Source: Anaerotignum faecicola (lineage in GTDB: Bacteria; Bacillota; Clostridia; Lachnospirales; Anaerotignaceae). Taken from it: 64,000 bases of DNA. The notes under the pieces were generated by a model. It saw only the letters and a program-made list of their open reading frames with translations, ran no database searches and was not told the DNA's origin. Below are positions 35,764-44,666 of the stretch, one piece after another. The translations under genes were made by a program, and so were the position numbers. The stretch spans positions 248,001 through 312,000 of the forward strand of contig NZ_BHVZ01000001.1 in assembly GCF_003865035.1 (NCBI RefSeq), given 5' to 3'. Every line of letters starts with the position of its first letter. The stretch's first letter is position 1.

Positions 35764-36237
35764 TTATTCTGCTGTTTCGTATTCCTGCAAAAGTCCTTCC
35801 AGTAGGTCTGTTGCTTTTGTTTTCTCCTTTCCCGTAACCATGTAGGCGGTATCTCTGAAATCAATGCGTCCTCCCTCCCAGCAGGCGAGCGACTCATACC
35901 GTCCTTCCGTTTCGCTGTCGTACCGAATCATCATTGTATAATACGGTTCCTGTTCCTGCCTGTCGGAAAAGAACTTCTCCCATGGCATCATTTTTCTGAC
36001 CTCTATTTCACCCAACGCATCCAATGCCTTCTGCATCCGTTCCTTCTCTCTGATTTCTGCCCCACTCACATAGCCTGTATCATTTTTTATCTCCATCATC
36101 TGCACACGGCAAACCACAAAATTCTCAAGGGAAATTTCCCCCTCCTCGGAAAGCGGTTTGCTCCGAAAAGAAACTGCCATCCAGATAACCACGATTACAA
36201 CCAAGCATACAATACCCTTCAAAGCACCTTTTTTCAT
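35764..36237 (-). CDS. Membrane-anchored protein of unknown function
   Basis: 157 residues. The N-terminus MKKGALKG is followed by one hydrophobic segment (about 9-24, IVCLVVIVVIWMAVS) and then a soluble mixed alpha/beta part with many charged residues, so it is an N-terminally anchored extracytoplasmic protein. No lipobox or enzyme motif is seen. ATG at 36237 is chosen because AAAGGAAGTG lies upstream; further in-frame codons upstream contain a likely non-coding stretch. It has its own terminator, and folD upstream ends 114 nt away. I do not recognise the family. Confidence 0.7.
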   Translation of the reverse strand: MKKGALKGIVCLVVIVVIWMAVSFRSKPLSEEGEISLENFVVCRVQMMEIKNDTGYVSGAEIREKERMQKALDALGEIEVRKMMPWEKFFSDRQEQEPYYTMMIRYDSETEGRYESLACWEGGRIDFRDTAYMVTGKEKTKATDLLEGLLQEYETAE

Positions 36238-36350
36238 ACAAACACTTCCTTTCCGACCGCTTTTCCTTATTTTCCCTATATAAAAAGAATACCCTTGGCT
36301 CTCTCTGAAAGTCAAGGGTATCCATCTTAAGATTTTCTTACAATTCTTCT

Positions 36351-37208
36351 TTATTCCAATCCATTCTGGATTTTTGCGGCTGTGTTGCAGTTTTTCATCA
36401 GCATGGCGATGGTCATCGGGCCAACGCCGCCGGGAACAGGCGTAATCGCCCCTGCAATTTCCTTCACGTTCTCAAAATCCACATCGCCGCACAGCTTGCC
36501 TGCCTCATTGCGATTCATCCCAACATCAATGAGAATCGCGCCTTCCTTTACCATATCCGCCGTCACTGTGTTTACCTTGCCCACTGCGCTGACAATGATA
36601 TCTGCCCCCCGACAGATTTCTGCCAGATTCCTTGTTTTGGAATGGCAAATCGTCACAGTGCCGTTCTCCTGCATCAACAGCATAGCCACAGGCTTTCCTA
36701 CGATATTGCTTCTGCCAATCACAACACACTGCTTCCCTTCGATGGAATGACCGCTGCGCTTAATCAGTTCGATAATGCCCGCAGGGGTGCAGGGAAGGAA
36801 TCCCTCTCCGCCTGTGTGGAGATTGCCCACGTTTACGGGATGGAAACAATCCACATCCTTCTTCGGGTCGATGGCAAGAATAACCTTTCGTTCATCAATC
36901 TGCTTTGGCACAGGCATCTGCACCAGAATCCCATGAATGTCCTTATCCGCGTTCAGCTTGGCGATCAGCTCCAAAAGTGCTTCCTCCGTTGTCTCCCCAG
37001 ACAACACATGGGAAACCGAGCGAATCCCGACTGCCTCACACGCCTTTTTCTTGTTATTCACATATACCTGAGAGGCGGAATCATCGCCGACCAAAACAAC
37101 CGCTAAGCAGGGTGTGATACCCTTTGCCTTTAATGCTGCTGCCTCCTCCGCCGCCTCTGCCTTAATTTCCGCAGAAATCCGTTTGCCATCAATCAGTTGT
37201 GCTTTCAT
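36351..37208 (-). CDS. folD: Methylene-THF dehydrogenase / methenyl-THF cyclohydrolase FolD
   Basis: 285 residues. It interconverts 5,10-methylene-, methenyl- and 10-formyl-tetrahydrofolate. The catalytic lysine region YVNNKKKACEAVGI is near 50-63, and the NADP site GRSNIVGKPVAMLL is near 165-178. The conserved PVPGGVGPMTIAML ends the domain. AAAGGGAGTTAAAAAGG precedes the ATG, only 20 nt downstream of fhs. It should therefore share the ZTP riboswitch control and supply 10-formyl-THF with Fhs. Confidence 0.97.
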   Translation of the reverse strand: MKAQLIDGKRISAEIKAEAAEEAAALKAKGITPCLAVVLVGDDSASQVYVNNKKKACEAVGIRSVSHVLSGETTEEALLELIAKLNADKDIHGILVQMPVPKQIDERKVILAIDPKKDVDCFHPVNVGNLHTGGEGFLPCTPAGIIELIKRSGHSIEGKQCVVIGRSNIVGKPVAMLLMQENGTVTICHSKTRNLAEICRGADIIVSAVGKVNTVTADMVKEGAILIDVGMNRNEAGKLCGDVDFENVKEIAGAITPVPGGVGPMTIAMLMKNCNTAAKIQNGLE

Positions 37209-37228
37209 CCTTTTTAACTCCCTTTTTC

Positions 37229-38902
37229 TTAGAAGAGACCTACCACATTTCCGTTATCGTCAATGTCGATATTCAGCGCAGCCGGTTTCTTAGGCAGACC
37301 GGGCATTGTCATAACATCGCCCAGCAGAACAACGATAAAGCCTGCGCCTGCGGAAATGCGAATCTCCTTTACTGTTACCTCGAACCCTTCCGGACGACCC
37401 AGAACCTTGGGATCATCGGAAAGAGAATACTGTGTTTTTGCAATACATACGGGGAAATCATTAAAGCCCAGCTTGTCAATCTGTGCCAGTGTTTTCTTTG
37501 CTGCCGCAGAGAAGTTGACTGTGCCTGCGCCATAGATTTCCTTGCATACCTTATTTACCTTTTCTACGATATTCAGTTCATCCTCATACAGGAAATGGAA
37601 TTTGCTTTCCTTTGTTTCCAGTGTTTCCAGAACCTTTTCAGCCAGAGCCTTGCCGCCCTCGCCGCCGTTAGCCCAAACCTTCGCTACGGCAAAGGTTGCG
37701 CCCATGGATTCGCAGCGTTCCTTCACATAAGCCACCTCTGCATCTGTATCAGCTACGAAATGGTTCAGTGTTACCACAACGGGAACGCCGTATTTCTGGA
37801 TGTTTTCAATGTGCTTTTCCAGATTCACAAAGCCCTTTGCCAGTGCATCCAGATTTTCATTGGACAAATCTGCCTTCGGCACACCGCCGTTATATTTCAG
37901 CGCGCGCACGGTTGCAACCAAAACAACCGCATCGGGCTTCAGGCCTGCCTTACGGCACTTGATATCAAAGAATTTTTCAGCACCCAAATCTGCACCGAAG
38001 CCTGCCTCTGTTACAACATAATCCGCAATTTTCATTGCTGTTTTTGTTGCCATAACGGAGTTACAGCCATGTGCGATATTTGCGAAGGGGCCGCCGTGAA
38101 TAATTGCCAGTGTGTTTTCCAGTGTCTGCACTACGTTAGGCTGCAGTGCATCCTTCAAAAGAACTGTCATTGCGCCGTCTGCGCCAATCATTTTTGCTGT
38201 TACGGGTTCATCCTCATAGGTGTAGCCAACGATGATTCTGCCCAGCATTTCCTTCAGCTGTTTCAAATCATTTGCCAGACAGAAGATTGCCATGATTTCG
38301 GAAGCAACGGTAATCTGGAACGCGTCCTCTCTGGGTACGCCGTTTACCTTGCCGCCCAAGCCGGAAATCACATTTCTCAGCTGTCTGTCATTCAGGTCTA
38401 CACAGCGCTTCCATGCAATTCTTCTGGGGTCAATGTTCAGCTCATTGCCCTGCTGAATGTGGTTATCCACCATGGATGCCAAGAGGTTATTTGCTGTTGT
38501 GATGGCGTGCAAATCGCCGGTAAAGTGCAGGTTGATATCCTCCATGGGAACCACCTGTGCATAGCCGCCGCCGGCAGCGCCGCCCTTTACGCCCATGCAG
38601 GGCCCCAAGGAAGGCTCACGCAGGCAGGTAATCGCATTCTTGCCCATCTGCTGCAATGCCTCTGTCAGACCGATGGTAACGGTTGTTTTGCCTTCGCCTG
38701 CGGGGGTAGGGTTCACCGCTGTTACCAGAATCAGCTTTGCATCGGGGTTATCTTTGATTTTGTCGTAATATTTGCTGCTGATTTTGCCCTTGTATTTGCC
38801 GTAGCAATCTACATATTCTTCGGGAATCCCTGCTTTTTCAGCAACCTTCAGGATATGCTCCATGTTACATTCCTGCGCAATCTGTAAGTCTGTTTTAAAC
38901 AT
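37229..38902 (-). CDS. fhs: Formate-tetrahydrofolate ligase
   Basis: 557 residues, normal for the family. It makes 10-formyl-THF from formate, THF and ATP for purines, formyl-Met-tRNA and acetogenesis-like routes. The P-loop TPAGEGKTT is near 65-73. The conserved [22 protein letters not shown] (shown in part) and FHPVN-like folate contacts follow. ATG 38902 follows AGAGGAGAT; an open frame continues upstream but consists of riboswitch sequence. Codon use is strongly biased, as in highly expressed genes. Controlled by a ZTP riboswitch. Confidence 0.97.
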   Translation of the reverse strand: MFKTDLQIAQECNMEHILKVAEKAGIPEEYVDCYGKYKGKISSKYYDKIKDNPDAKLILVTAVNPTPAGEGKTTVTIGLTEALQQMGKNAITCLREPSLGPCMGVKGGAAGGGYAQVVPMEDINLHFTGDLHAITTANNLLASMVDNHIQQGNELNIDPRRIAWKRCVDLNDRQLRNVISGLGGKVNGVPREDAFQITVASEIMAIFCLANDLKQLKEMLGRIIVGYTYEDEPVTAKMIGADGAMTVLLKDALQPNVVQTLENTLAIIHGGPFANIAHGCNSVMATKTAMKIADYVVTEAGFGADLGAEKFFDIKCRKAGLKPDAVVLVATVRALKYNGGVPKADLSNENLDALAKGFVNLEKHIENIQKYGVPVVVTLNHFVADTDAEVAYVKERCESMGATFAVAKVWANGGEGGKALAEKVLETLETKESKFHFLYEDELNIVEKVNKVCKEIYGAGTVNFSAAAKKTLAQIDKLGFNDFPVCIAKTQYSLSDDPKVLGRPEGFEVTVKEIRISAGAGFIVVLLGDVMTMPGLPKKPAALNIDIDDNGNVVGLF

Positions 38903-38991
38903 TCGAAAAATCTCCTCTCTGCTTTGGCGGTATTCCGCTGTTCCACATCTGATACAAGGGACGGTGCGTTTTTTTACCGAAAATTTTCCAT

Positions 38992-39097
38992 AAAAAAAGC
39001 CGCACCCAATCCAAGCATCATCGCCCAGACGGTCGGCATTCGAATAGTCATACTCCATGTGGTTGTCTCCACTTCCGTCAGTCATATGACCCTATGC
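38992..39097 (-). promoter_or_regulatory. ZTP (pfl) riboswitch with overlapping intrinsic terminator
   Basis: On the minus strand the leader begins GGGTCATATGACTGACGG. A short variable stem follows, then the hallmark ATGCCGACCGTCTGGGC, which matches the ZTP aptamer's conserved 3' half. The aptamer spans about 39097-39022. Its CCGACC can instead pair with GGGTGCGG followed by seven T (38998-38992), forming a terminator. Known ZTP riboswitches turn genes on when ZTP accumulates because 10-formyl-THF is short, which suits fhs-folD exactly. The 3' switch region lies 90-195 nt before the fhs ATG. Confidence 0.88.
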
Positions 39098-39099
39098 CG

Positions 39100-39128
39100 A
39101 TAATACTATACTTGTCTGTTTTTGTCAA
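39100..39128 (-). promoter_or_regulatory. Promoter of the riboswitch-fhs-folD transcript
   Basis: TTGACA (39128-39123), exactly 17 nt, then TATTAT (39105-39100) on the minus strand. Transcription would start at about 39093, right at the 5' edge of the ZTP aptamer. Confidence 0.8.
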
Positions 39129-39148
39129 TCCATTTCAATCAAAAACAG

Positions 39149-39180
39149 AAAAAAGGATTGCAGAGTGCTTCTGCAATCCC
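39149..39180 (-). terminator. Intrinsic terminator of ftsK
   Basis: GGGATTGCAGA...TCTGCAATCC (10-bp stem) followed by TTTTTTC on the minus strand, 12 nt after the ftsK stop. Confidence 0.85.
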
Positions 39181-39192
39181 TTATCGGCAGCT

Positions 39193-42051
39193 TTAAATCT
39201 CATCGGGAACTGCGCCCGTCATTTCCTCCCATTCGCTTTTCGTAATGAGAACCTTTCGGGGCTTACTGCCCTCCTCCGGGCCGACAATCCCCTGCTTCTC
39301 CAAATCATCCATCAGCCTTGCCGCGCGGTTATAGCCGATGCGAAATTGTCTTTGCAGCATGGAAACAGATGCCTTTTCCTTTTCCAGAATCAAATCAACC
39401 GCCTGAGAGAAAAATTCATCCGAATCCTCCGCCGCACCACCAACCTTACCGGCAGCGGTAATTTGGTCTATGGTTTCCTGTGTATAATTAGGCTTGCTGC
39501 TCTTTTTCAGAAAATCGACAATAGCTTCGACCTCCTGATCCGTCACAAATGCGCCCTGCAAACGAGAGGGCTTGCTTTGTCCCGAAGGATAGAACAGCAT
39601 ATCGCCCTTCCCCAGCAGCTTTTCCGCCCCGACCATATCCAGAATCGTTCTGGAGTCAATGCCGGAGGATACGGCAAACGCCAGTCTGGAAGGGATATTC
39701 GCCTTGATTACCCCCGTAATGACATCCACAGAGGGACGCTGTGTCGCAATAATCAGGTGCATCCCTGCTGCACGCGCCATCTGCGCCAAACGGCAGATAG
39801 CATCCTCCACCTCGCCCGGTGCTGCCATCATCAGGTCTGCCAATTCATCAATGATAATGACAATCTGGGGCATTTTGCCCTTTTCGTCACCCTTTTCTTC
39901 CATCAATTTATTAAAGCCCTTAATATCTCTGACACCATGGGCAGCAAAATCATTATATCTTTGCAGCATCTCACGCACCGCCCAATTCAGCGCAGAGGCC
40001 GCCTTTTTCGGATCTGTCACAACCGGAATCAAAAGGTGCGGAATCCCGTTATACACGCTCAGCTCTACCACCTTCGGGTCAACCAGAAGCAGCTTAACCT
40101 CCTTGGGGTCTGCCTTATAAAGAATACTCGTAATCAGCGTATTGATGCAGACCGATTTCCCCGAACCCGTTGCACCCGCAATCAGCAGGTGCGGCATTTT
40201 TGCAATATCCGTCACAACAGGGTTGCCTGCAATATCCTGCCCCAGTGCAAAGGCAAGCTTAGAGGGGTGCTGCTTAAAGGCATCGCTTTCCAGCAGCGTC
40301 CGCATATAAACCGACTGCGTTTCCTTATTCGGCACCTCAATGCCGACTGCCGCCTTGCCAGGAATGGGCGCTTCAATACGAATCCCGCTCGCCGCCAGAT
40401 TCAGCGCGATATCATCCGCCAAATTCACAATCTTGCTGACCTTTACGCCTTGGCTCGGCGAAAGCTCATAGCGCGTCACAGTAGGGCCCCTGCTGATTTG
40501 GATTACCTTTGCATCCACGCTAAAGCTTTTCAGCGTGGTTTCCAGCTTTCTTGCATTTTCAAATAATTCCGAACGGTTGCTGCCGTTGCCCGTCTGCGGA
40601 TCTTTTCCCAGTAGCGTAATCGGCGGAAAGATATACGGCCTTTCCTCCTCGACAGGTGCCGTCTCCTTCCTTGGCTCATGTATATCTGCCGCCGGCTTCG
40701 CGTCCTCCGCCTCTGCCGCTTCTTCGGATTCCTCCGCTTCCTCTGCCTGCGTTTCTTCCACAGTCTCCTCCTCCATCATTGCAATGGGGATTTCTTCCTC
40801 GGCAGCGGACGTTTCCTTTCTCGGCACAACGGTTTTGCCCATGTCCTCCTCCGGCAGAATATCAATGCTGATGCTTTCCTCGCGTGGCTTTTCCGCAAAG
40901 ATTTCCGCAAACAATGCATCCGCCGCATCGGATTCTGTTGCCTGCGGTTTCACCTGCTCCTCTGCCGCCTCCTTCCGCACATCCTCTGCCGGCATTGCCG
41001 CCGCTTCTCGGATAGAAGGCGTTTCTGCGGCTTTTTCGTCGTGCGCTTCCTTCGGCACATCCTCCGTCTTTTCCTCTCTGTGCACCGCAGCCTCTGCGCC
41101 GTTTTCCTTCACAAAATCAAAAATCGGTTCCCGTTTTTTCGTTTCCAGAATTAAAGGCTTCTTGCGGAACACCGTTTCCTCCACATAGGGTGTTTCGCTG
41201 CTGTTCTCCTGTACCTCGATATTGAAATCCTCACGGTTCATCCTTCTGCGGCGCTGTGCCCTTTTCGCCTGTCGCTCCGCTTCCAGCTCCTCCTGCTGGC
41301 GAATCCGCTCGGCTTTATTCTTGATTTTTTCATTTTTCACCTTCCGTCTCGCCTTGCGGTGCGCATTAGCATCCCCAAGGGCATGGAAAAAGGATTTTCC
41401 TGTTGCCATGACGATGGAAATAATTCCTGTCGCCAATAGGACAATGACGCTCCCAAGGGTGTCCAATGCCCTGTCCAGTCCACCGCCAATCAGTCCACCT
41501 GTCAGCCCTCCATTTGTAAACGCACCTGCGCCGTAAAGCACACCACAGCGTTTGAAAAAGCCAAGGCTTTCTGCCACCTGAATCGGGTGCAACACCTGCG
41601 CAAAGGCGGCTACGGTCAGCAAAAACAGCCCCGCCCCGATGCCGCGCACAAACGGATATCGCTTTTCCTCGCTCACCAGCATCCAGATGCAGTAGGCAAT
41701 CACGCAGATGGGCAGAAAAAGCCCGCCAAGCCCGAAAAGTCCCTTGAAAAAGCTGCTGATGATGCCGCCGATGATGCCCATTTTTTCCGTCAGCAGGCTG
41801 ATGAATACAATAATTGATGCAACAATAATCAGAAGCAGAATGACCTCATCCAGAATACTGTCCCCAAAACGGGCAGGCTGCGCCGTCATTCTGGTGGTCT
41901 CTTTTCTCGCTCCCGTTTCCTTTTTTGCTGTTTCCCTTCCGGCACTGCTCCTTGCCGTTGCTTTTTTCACAGACGGCGATTTTGCAGTGGTTTTGGCAGT
42001 TTTTTTCTTATTTTTCTGTTCCGCCAAAGCTCTCACCTCATCTATTTCCAT
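39193..42051 (-). CDS. ftsK: DNA translocase FtsK/SpoIIIE
   Basis: 952 residues from the ATG at 42051. It pumps chromosome DNA through the septum. A basic Lys/Thr-rich N-terminus is followed by about four membrane helices (roughly 65-215). Next come a long acidic Glu/Ala-rich linker (about 280-490), the motor domain with Walker [15 protein letters not shown] and DEx-box [11 protein letters not shown], and a winged-helix gamma domain at the C-terminus that reads KOPS/SRS sequences. GAAGG lies only 2 nt before this ATG. A TTG 24 nt upstream (42075) has no clear site, so the start is uncertain by eight codons. Confidence 0.94.
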   Translation of the reverse strand: MEIDEVRALAEQKNKKKTAKTTAKSPSVKKATARSSAGRETAKKETGARKETTRMTAQPARFGDSILDEVILLLIIVASIIVFISLLTEKMGIIGGIISSFFKGLFGLGGLFLPICVIAYCIWMLVSEEKRYPFVRGIGAGLFLLTVAAFAQVLHPIQVAESLGFFKRCGVLYGAGAFTNGGLTGGLIGGGLDRALDTLGSVIVLLATGIISIVMATGKSFFHALGDANAHRKARRKVKNEKIKNKAERIRQQEELEAERQAKRAQRRRRMNREDFNIEVQENSSETPYVEETVFRKKPLILETKKREPIFDFVKENGAEAAVHREEKTEDVPKEAHDEKAAETPSIREAAAMPAEDVRKEAAEEQVKPQATESDAADALFAEIFAEKPREESISIDILPEEDMGKTVVPRKETSAAEEEIPIAMMEEETVEETQAEEAEESEEAAEAEDAKPAADIHEPRKETAPVEEERPYIFPPITLLGKDPQTGNGSNRSELFENARKLETTLKSFSVDAKVIQISRGPTVTRYELSPSQGVKVSKIVNLADDIALNLAASGIRIEAPIPGKAAVGIEVPNKETQSVYMRTLLESDAFKQHPSKLAFALGQDIAGNPVVTDIAKMPHLLIAGATGSGKSVCINTLITSILYKADPKEVKLLLVDPKVVELSVYNGIPHLLIPVVTDPKKAASALNWAVREMLQRYNDFAAHGVRDIKGFNKLMEEKGDEKGKMPQIVIIIDELADLMMAAPGEVEDAICRLAQMARAAGMHLIIATQRPSVDVITGVIKANIPSRLAFAVSSGIDSRTILDMVGAEKLLGKGDMLFYPSGQSKPSRLQGAFVTDQEVEAIVDFLKKSSKPNYTQETIDQITAAGKVGGAAEDSDEFFSQAVDLILEKEKASVSMLQRQFRIGYNRAARLMDDLEKQGIVGPEEGSKPRKVLITKSEWEEMTGAVPDEI

Positions 42052-42112
42052 ATCCTTCAGATAAAAATTTTCCAATACATAATTTTATCACAAAATTCCT
42101 TTGCACGCAAAT

Positions 42113-42142
42113 ATACCTTGGCTTCCGCAGAACCCAAGGTAT
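42113..42142 (-). terminator. Hairpin after the 42156-43055 DMT gene, possible weak terminator
   Basis: ATACCTTGG and CCAAGGTAT form a 9-bp stem with a 12-nt loop, followed on the minus strand only by ATTTG. On the plus strand the hairpin is followed by CCTGTTTTTTT. Confidence 0.5.
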
Positions 42143-42155
42143 CCTGTTTTTTTCG

Positions 42156-43055
42156 TTATTTCGATTGCAAGGAAAGCACCACCACAGTCCCCAGAATCAG
42201 CGCAAAGCCAACCAGGTCTATGCCTTGGAATTTTGCGTGCAAAAAGAGAAGGGAAACGATGACCGCCGTAATCGGCTCCACCATCCCAAGCAGGCTTCCC
42301 ATGAAGGGTCCTACAACGCTGACCCCCTTCAAATAGAGCGAAAATGCGATTGCCGTGCCAATCACAACCACCCCTGCCGTCGCCAAAACAGTTCCTTGGT
42401 CAAAAGGAACGGCATAGCTCCAGGGGCGCACAAAGGGCAGCATTGCCACACCCGCAAGCAGCATGGCATAGCCCACAACGGCATATACGCCATAATGCCG
42501 CAATAAATCCCCGGAAAGCAGATTATACGCCGCACCGCCTGCCGCCGCACCTAAGCCGAACACCAAAGCCAAGGTTGTGATGCTCATGCTGTGAATATCG
42601 CCATGCGTACTGAGCAAAAACACCCCCAGCAATGCACAAAAGATAGCACCTGTTTCCATTTTACGAGGCCAACGCTTTTCCTTGAAGCACACAACCCCCA
42701 AAATCAGCAAAGGCGCCAAGGACTGCAACACCGTTGCCGTGCCTGCATTGGAATATTGGATGGCCGCAAAATAAGTATACTGACAGCTCAGCATACCAAA
42801 AACAGAAAAAATCAAGAGCTGCCTTCTGTCCACAGGATTTTTCCAGATATCCCCCATCCGTTTTTTCGTCAGCAAAAAGCCCATCAAAACCAAAAGTACT
42901 CCCGCCAAAAGCAGCCGCACCATCACAAGCCAATCTGCCGTAATATCCTTTTTCTGAAATAAATATTGCCCAAAGCAGCCGGAAAGCCCCCAGCAAATGC
43001 CACCCGCGAGGGTAAGGCAGATTCCTGCTGTACGCTTTTTCTTTTGTTGTTCCAT
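42156..43055 (-). CDS. EamA/DMT family transporter (second)
   Basis: 299 residues with ten predicted membrane helices in two EamA repeats. The N-terminal part reads GICLTLAGGICWGLSGCFGQYLF and the second half MVEPITAVIVSLLFLHAKFQGIDLVGFALIL (both shown in part), which is a typical RhaT/YdcZ-like pattern. It differs from the 31.5-kb transporter, which has a longer first loop. ATG 43055 follows TGAGGTGAAAAAT; an ATG further out has no such site. Substrate unknown. Single gene between ftsK and ilvA. Confidence 0.9.
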   Translation of the reverse strand: MEQQKKKRTAGICLTLAGGICWGLSGCFGQYLFQKKDITADWLVMVRLLLAGVLLVLMGFLLTKKRMGDIWKNPVDRRQLLIFSVFGMLSCQYTYFAAIQYSNAGTATVLQSLAPLLILGVVCFKEKRWPRKMETGAIFCALLGVFLLSTHGDIHSMSITTLALVFGLGAAAGGAAYNLLSGDLLRHYGVYAVVGYAMLLAGVAMLPFVRPWSYAVPFDQGTVLATAGVVVIGTAIAFSLYLKGVSVVGPFMGSLLGMVEPITAVIVSLLFLHAKFQGIDLVGFALILGTVVVLSLQSK

Positions 43056-43103
43056 ATTTTTCACCTCAGGTAACAGAATAATATATTTTTTCGCTTTTTT
43101 CAA

Positions 43104-43136
43104 CAAAAAAAGGTACTGACCCTTCGATCAGTACCC
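43104..43136 (-). terminator. Intrinsic terminator of ilvA
   Basis: GGTACTGA and TCAGTACC (43135-43128 with 43119-43112) followed by TTTTTTT on the minus strand, about 37 nt past the stop. Confidence 0.85.
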
Positions 43137-43173
43137 TGTGTTGTTAAAGGTTATTATGAAGCACTCGGAAAAA

Positions 43174-44364
43174 TCAGATTGTGTAGCCCTGTGCCTTCAG
43201 TGCTGCAACCATTTCTTCATAGTGTGCTTTGTTTCTTGTTTCAACGGTTACGTTTACAACTACATTGCTTACTGCTACGCCTTTTGCTCTTCTGTCGTGA
43301 TTTACATCCAGAATGTTTGCGCCTGTCTGTGCAATAATCTGCAGCAGCTGAATCAGCTGACCGGGCTTATCTGCCATCATTACAGAGAATTCAGCGATTC
43401 TGCCGTTTTCCTGCAGACCCTTGTCGATGATTCTGTCCAGTACGTTTACGTCTACGTTACCACCGGAAACTACGCATACAACGTTTTTGCCCTTGATATC
43501 TACTTTATTTGTCATAGCTGCTGCTACGGAAACTGCGCCTGCGCCTTCTGCTACCATTTTGTGTTTTTCCAGCAGCATCAGGATTGCGGATGCGATTTCA
43601 GCTTCTGTTACAGTTACGATGCCATCAACATATTTCATGCAAGCCTCGAATGTCAGTGTGCCGGGCTCCTTAACTGCGATACCGTCAGCCATTGTGGAAA
43701 CGCTAGCCAGCTTTTCGATTTTCTTATGTTCGATGGACTGCTTCATGGAAGGAGCGCCTGCTGCCTGTACGCCATATACCTTGCAGTTGGGGTTGATGCT
43801 CTTGATTGCGCAAGCAACACCGGAAATCAGACCGCCGCCACCAATGGGAACGAATACAACGTCAGCTTCGGGCAGTTTTTCCATGATTTCCAGACCAACA
43901 GTACCCTGACCTGCCATTACATATTCATCATTGAAGGGATGCAGGAATGTGTAGCCCTTTTCCTGCTGCAGTTCTACTGCCTTTGCAGCAGCATCATCAT
44001 ATACACCGGGAACCAGAACAACTTCTGCGCCGTAGCTCTTTGTAGCTTCAACCTTAGCCAGAGGAGCGCCTGCGGGCATGCAGATAGTAGCCTTGATGCC
44101 TTTTTTCTGTGCTGCCAGAGCAACGCCCTGTGCATGGTTACCTGCGGAACAAGCGATTACACCCTTGGAAGCTTCTTCTTCTGTCAGGCTTGCTGTTTTT
44201 ACATAAGCACCTCTCAGCTTGAAGGAGCCTGTTACCTGCATATTTTCGCATTTGATAAATACGTTTGCGTTAGGGTTGATAAAAGCGGATTCGTACAAAG
44301 GTGTTACTCTTGCAACGCCTTCCAGTGTTTTTTTTGCGTCCTGAATCATTTCCAGTGTAAGCAT
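43174..44364 (-). CDS. ilvA: Threonine ammonia-lyase
   Basis: 396 residues. PLP-dependent, it converts threonine to 2-oxobutyrate and ammonia. The PLP lysine is K49 in TGSFKLRGAY; the phosphate-binding glycine loop GGGGLISGVA is near 177-186. A single ACT-like regulatory domain occupies about 325-396 (FSVMMADKPGQLIQLLQII). This is the short IlvA2/TdcB-with-ACT form. Codon use is strongly biased toward a highly expressed set. AGGAGGAAGAAAA precedes the ATG. High output fits threonine fermentation, though biosynthetic isoleucine use is possible; no ilv genes are near. Confidence 0.95.
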   Translation of the reverse strand: MLTLEMIQDAKKTLEGVARVTPLYESAFINPNANVFIKCENMQVTGSFKLRGAYVKTASLTEEEASKGVIACSAGNHAQGVALAAQKKGIKATICMPAGAPLAKVEATKSYGAEVVLVPGVYDDAAAKAVELQQEKGYTFLHPFNDEYVMAGQGTVGLEIMEKLPEADVVFVPIGGGGLISGVACAIKSINPNCKVYGVQAAGAPSMKQSIEHKKIEKLASVSTMADGIAVKEPGTLTFEACMKYVDGIVTVTEAEIASAILMLLEKHKMVAEGAGAVSVAAAMTNKVDIKGKNVVCVVSGGNVDVNVLDRIIDKGLQENGRIAEFSVMMADKPGQLIQLLQIIAQTGANILDVNHDRRAKGVAVSNVVVNVTVETRNKAHYEEMVAALKAQGYTI

Positions 44365-44455
44365 TTTTCTTCCTCCTAGTGTCTTTTATATAATATGTTT
44401 TGTCTTTTTATAAAGGACATTTTTCTGCCCTTGTCTCTCTCTCAAGTACGCATAA

Positions 44456-44484
44456 ATTATAGTACGCAAATGCGATTCCGTCAA
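44456..44484 (-). promoter_or_regulatory. Strong promoter of ilvA, with direct repeats
   Basis: TTGACG (44484-44479), 17 nt, TATAAT (44461-44456) on the minus strand. The transcript starts about 85 nt before the ATG. Two copies of a TTTGCGTAC / TTATGCGTAC-like sequence bracket the -10 box and might bind a regulator. Confidence 0.8.
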
Positions 44485-44608
44485 CAGCTATTTGTGATTT
44501 TTTAGACATTTTTTGCGATTTTGTTAAAAATTCCGACAAATCCGCCAAATATGCACATTTTTCCGCACACTGCAAAATGAAATCCCCTTCTATTGTGCGT
44601 TTTTCCAA

Positions 44609-44643
44609 TAAAAAAGTATCCCTATCATTAGGATAGAGATACT
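44609..44643 (-). terminator. Intrinsic terminator of clpP-clpX
   Basis: AGTATCTCTATC and GATAGGGATACT (12-bp stem with one mismatch) followed by TTTTTTA on the minus strand. Confidence 0.85.
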
Positions 44644-44666
44644 CAATTTTTCCGATTTTTCTTGAT

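Larger units (their letters stand above)
44365..44666 (-). other. ilvA leader/promoter and clpX 3' region (302 nt without a gene)
   Basis: Holds the ilvA promoter (44456-44484), a leader of about 85 nt and, at the far end, the clpX terminator (44609-44643). A reading frame of 113 codons crosses it but overlaps the clpX coding end, contains the terminator and lacks a good ribosome binding site. I see no T-box or other riboswitch. Confidence 0.7.

Noticed and set aside
37199..38887. Long plus-strand open frame opposite fhs (562 codons)
   Set aside because: Cys-rich, low-complexity translation with no motif; it arises because fhs avoids TTA/CTA/TCA codons. No ribosome binding site.
38903..39085. 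61-codon N-terminal extension of fhs
   Set aside because: This is the ZTP riboswitch and its terminator; a strong ribosome binding site marks the start at 38902.
43138..44379. Plus-strand open frame opposite ilvA (413 codons)
   Set aside because: Mirror of a codon-biased gene; Cys/Tyr/Phe-rich nonsense-like protein, starts in the ilvA terminator.
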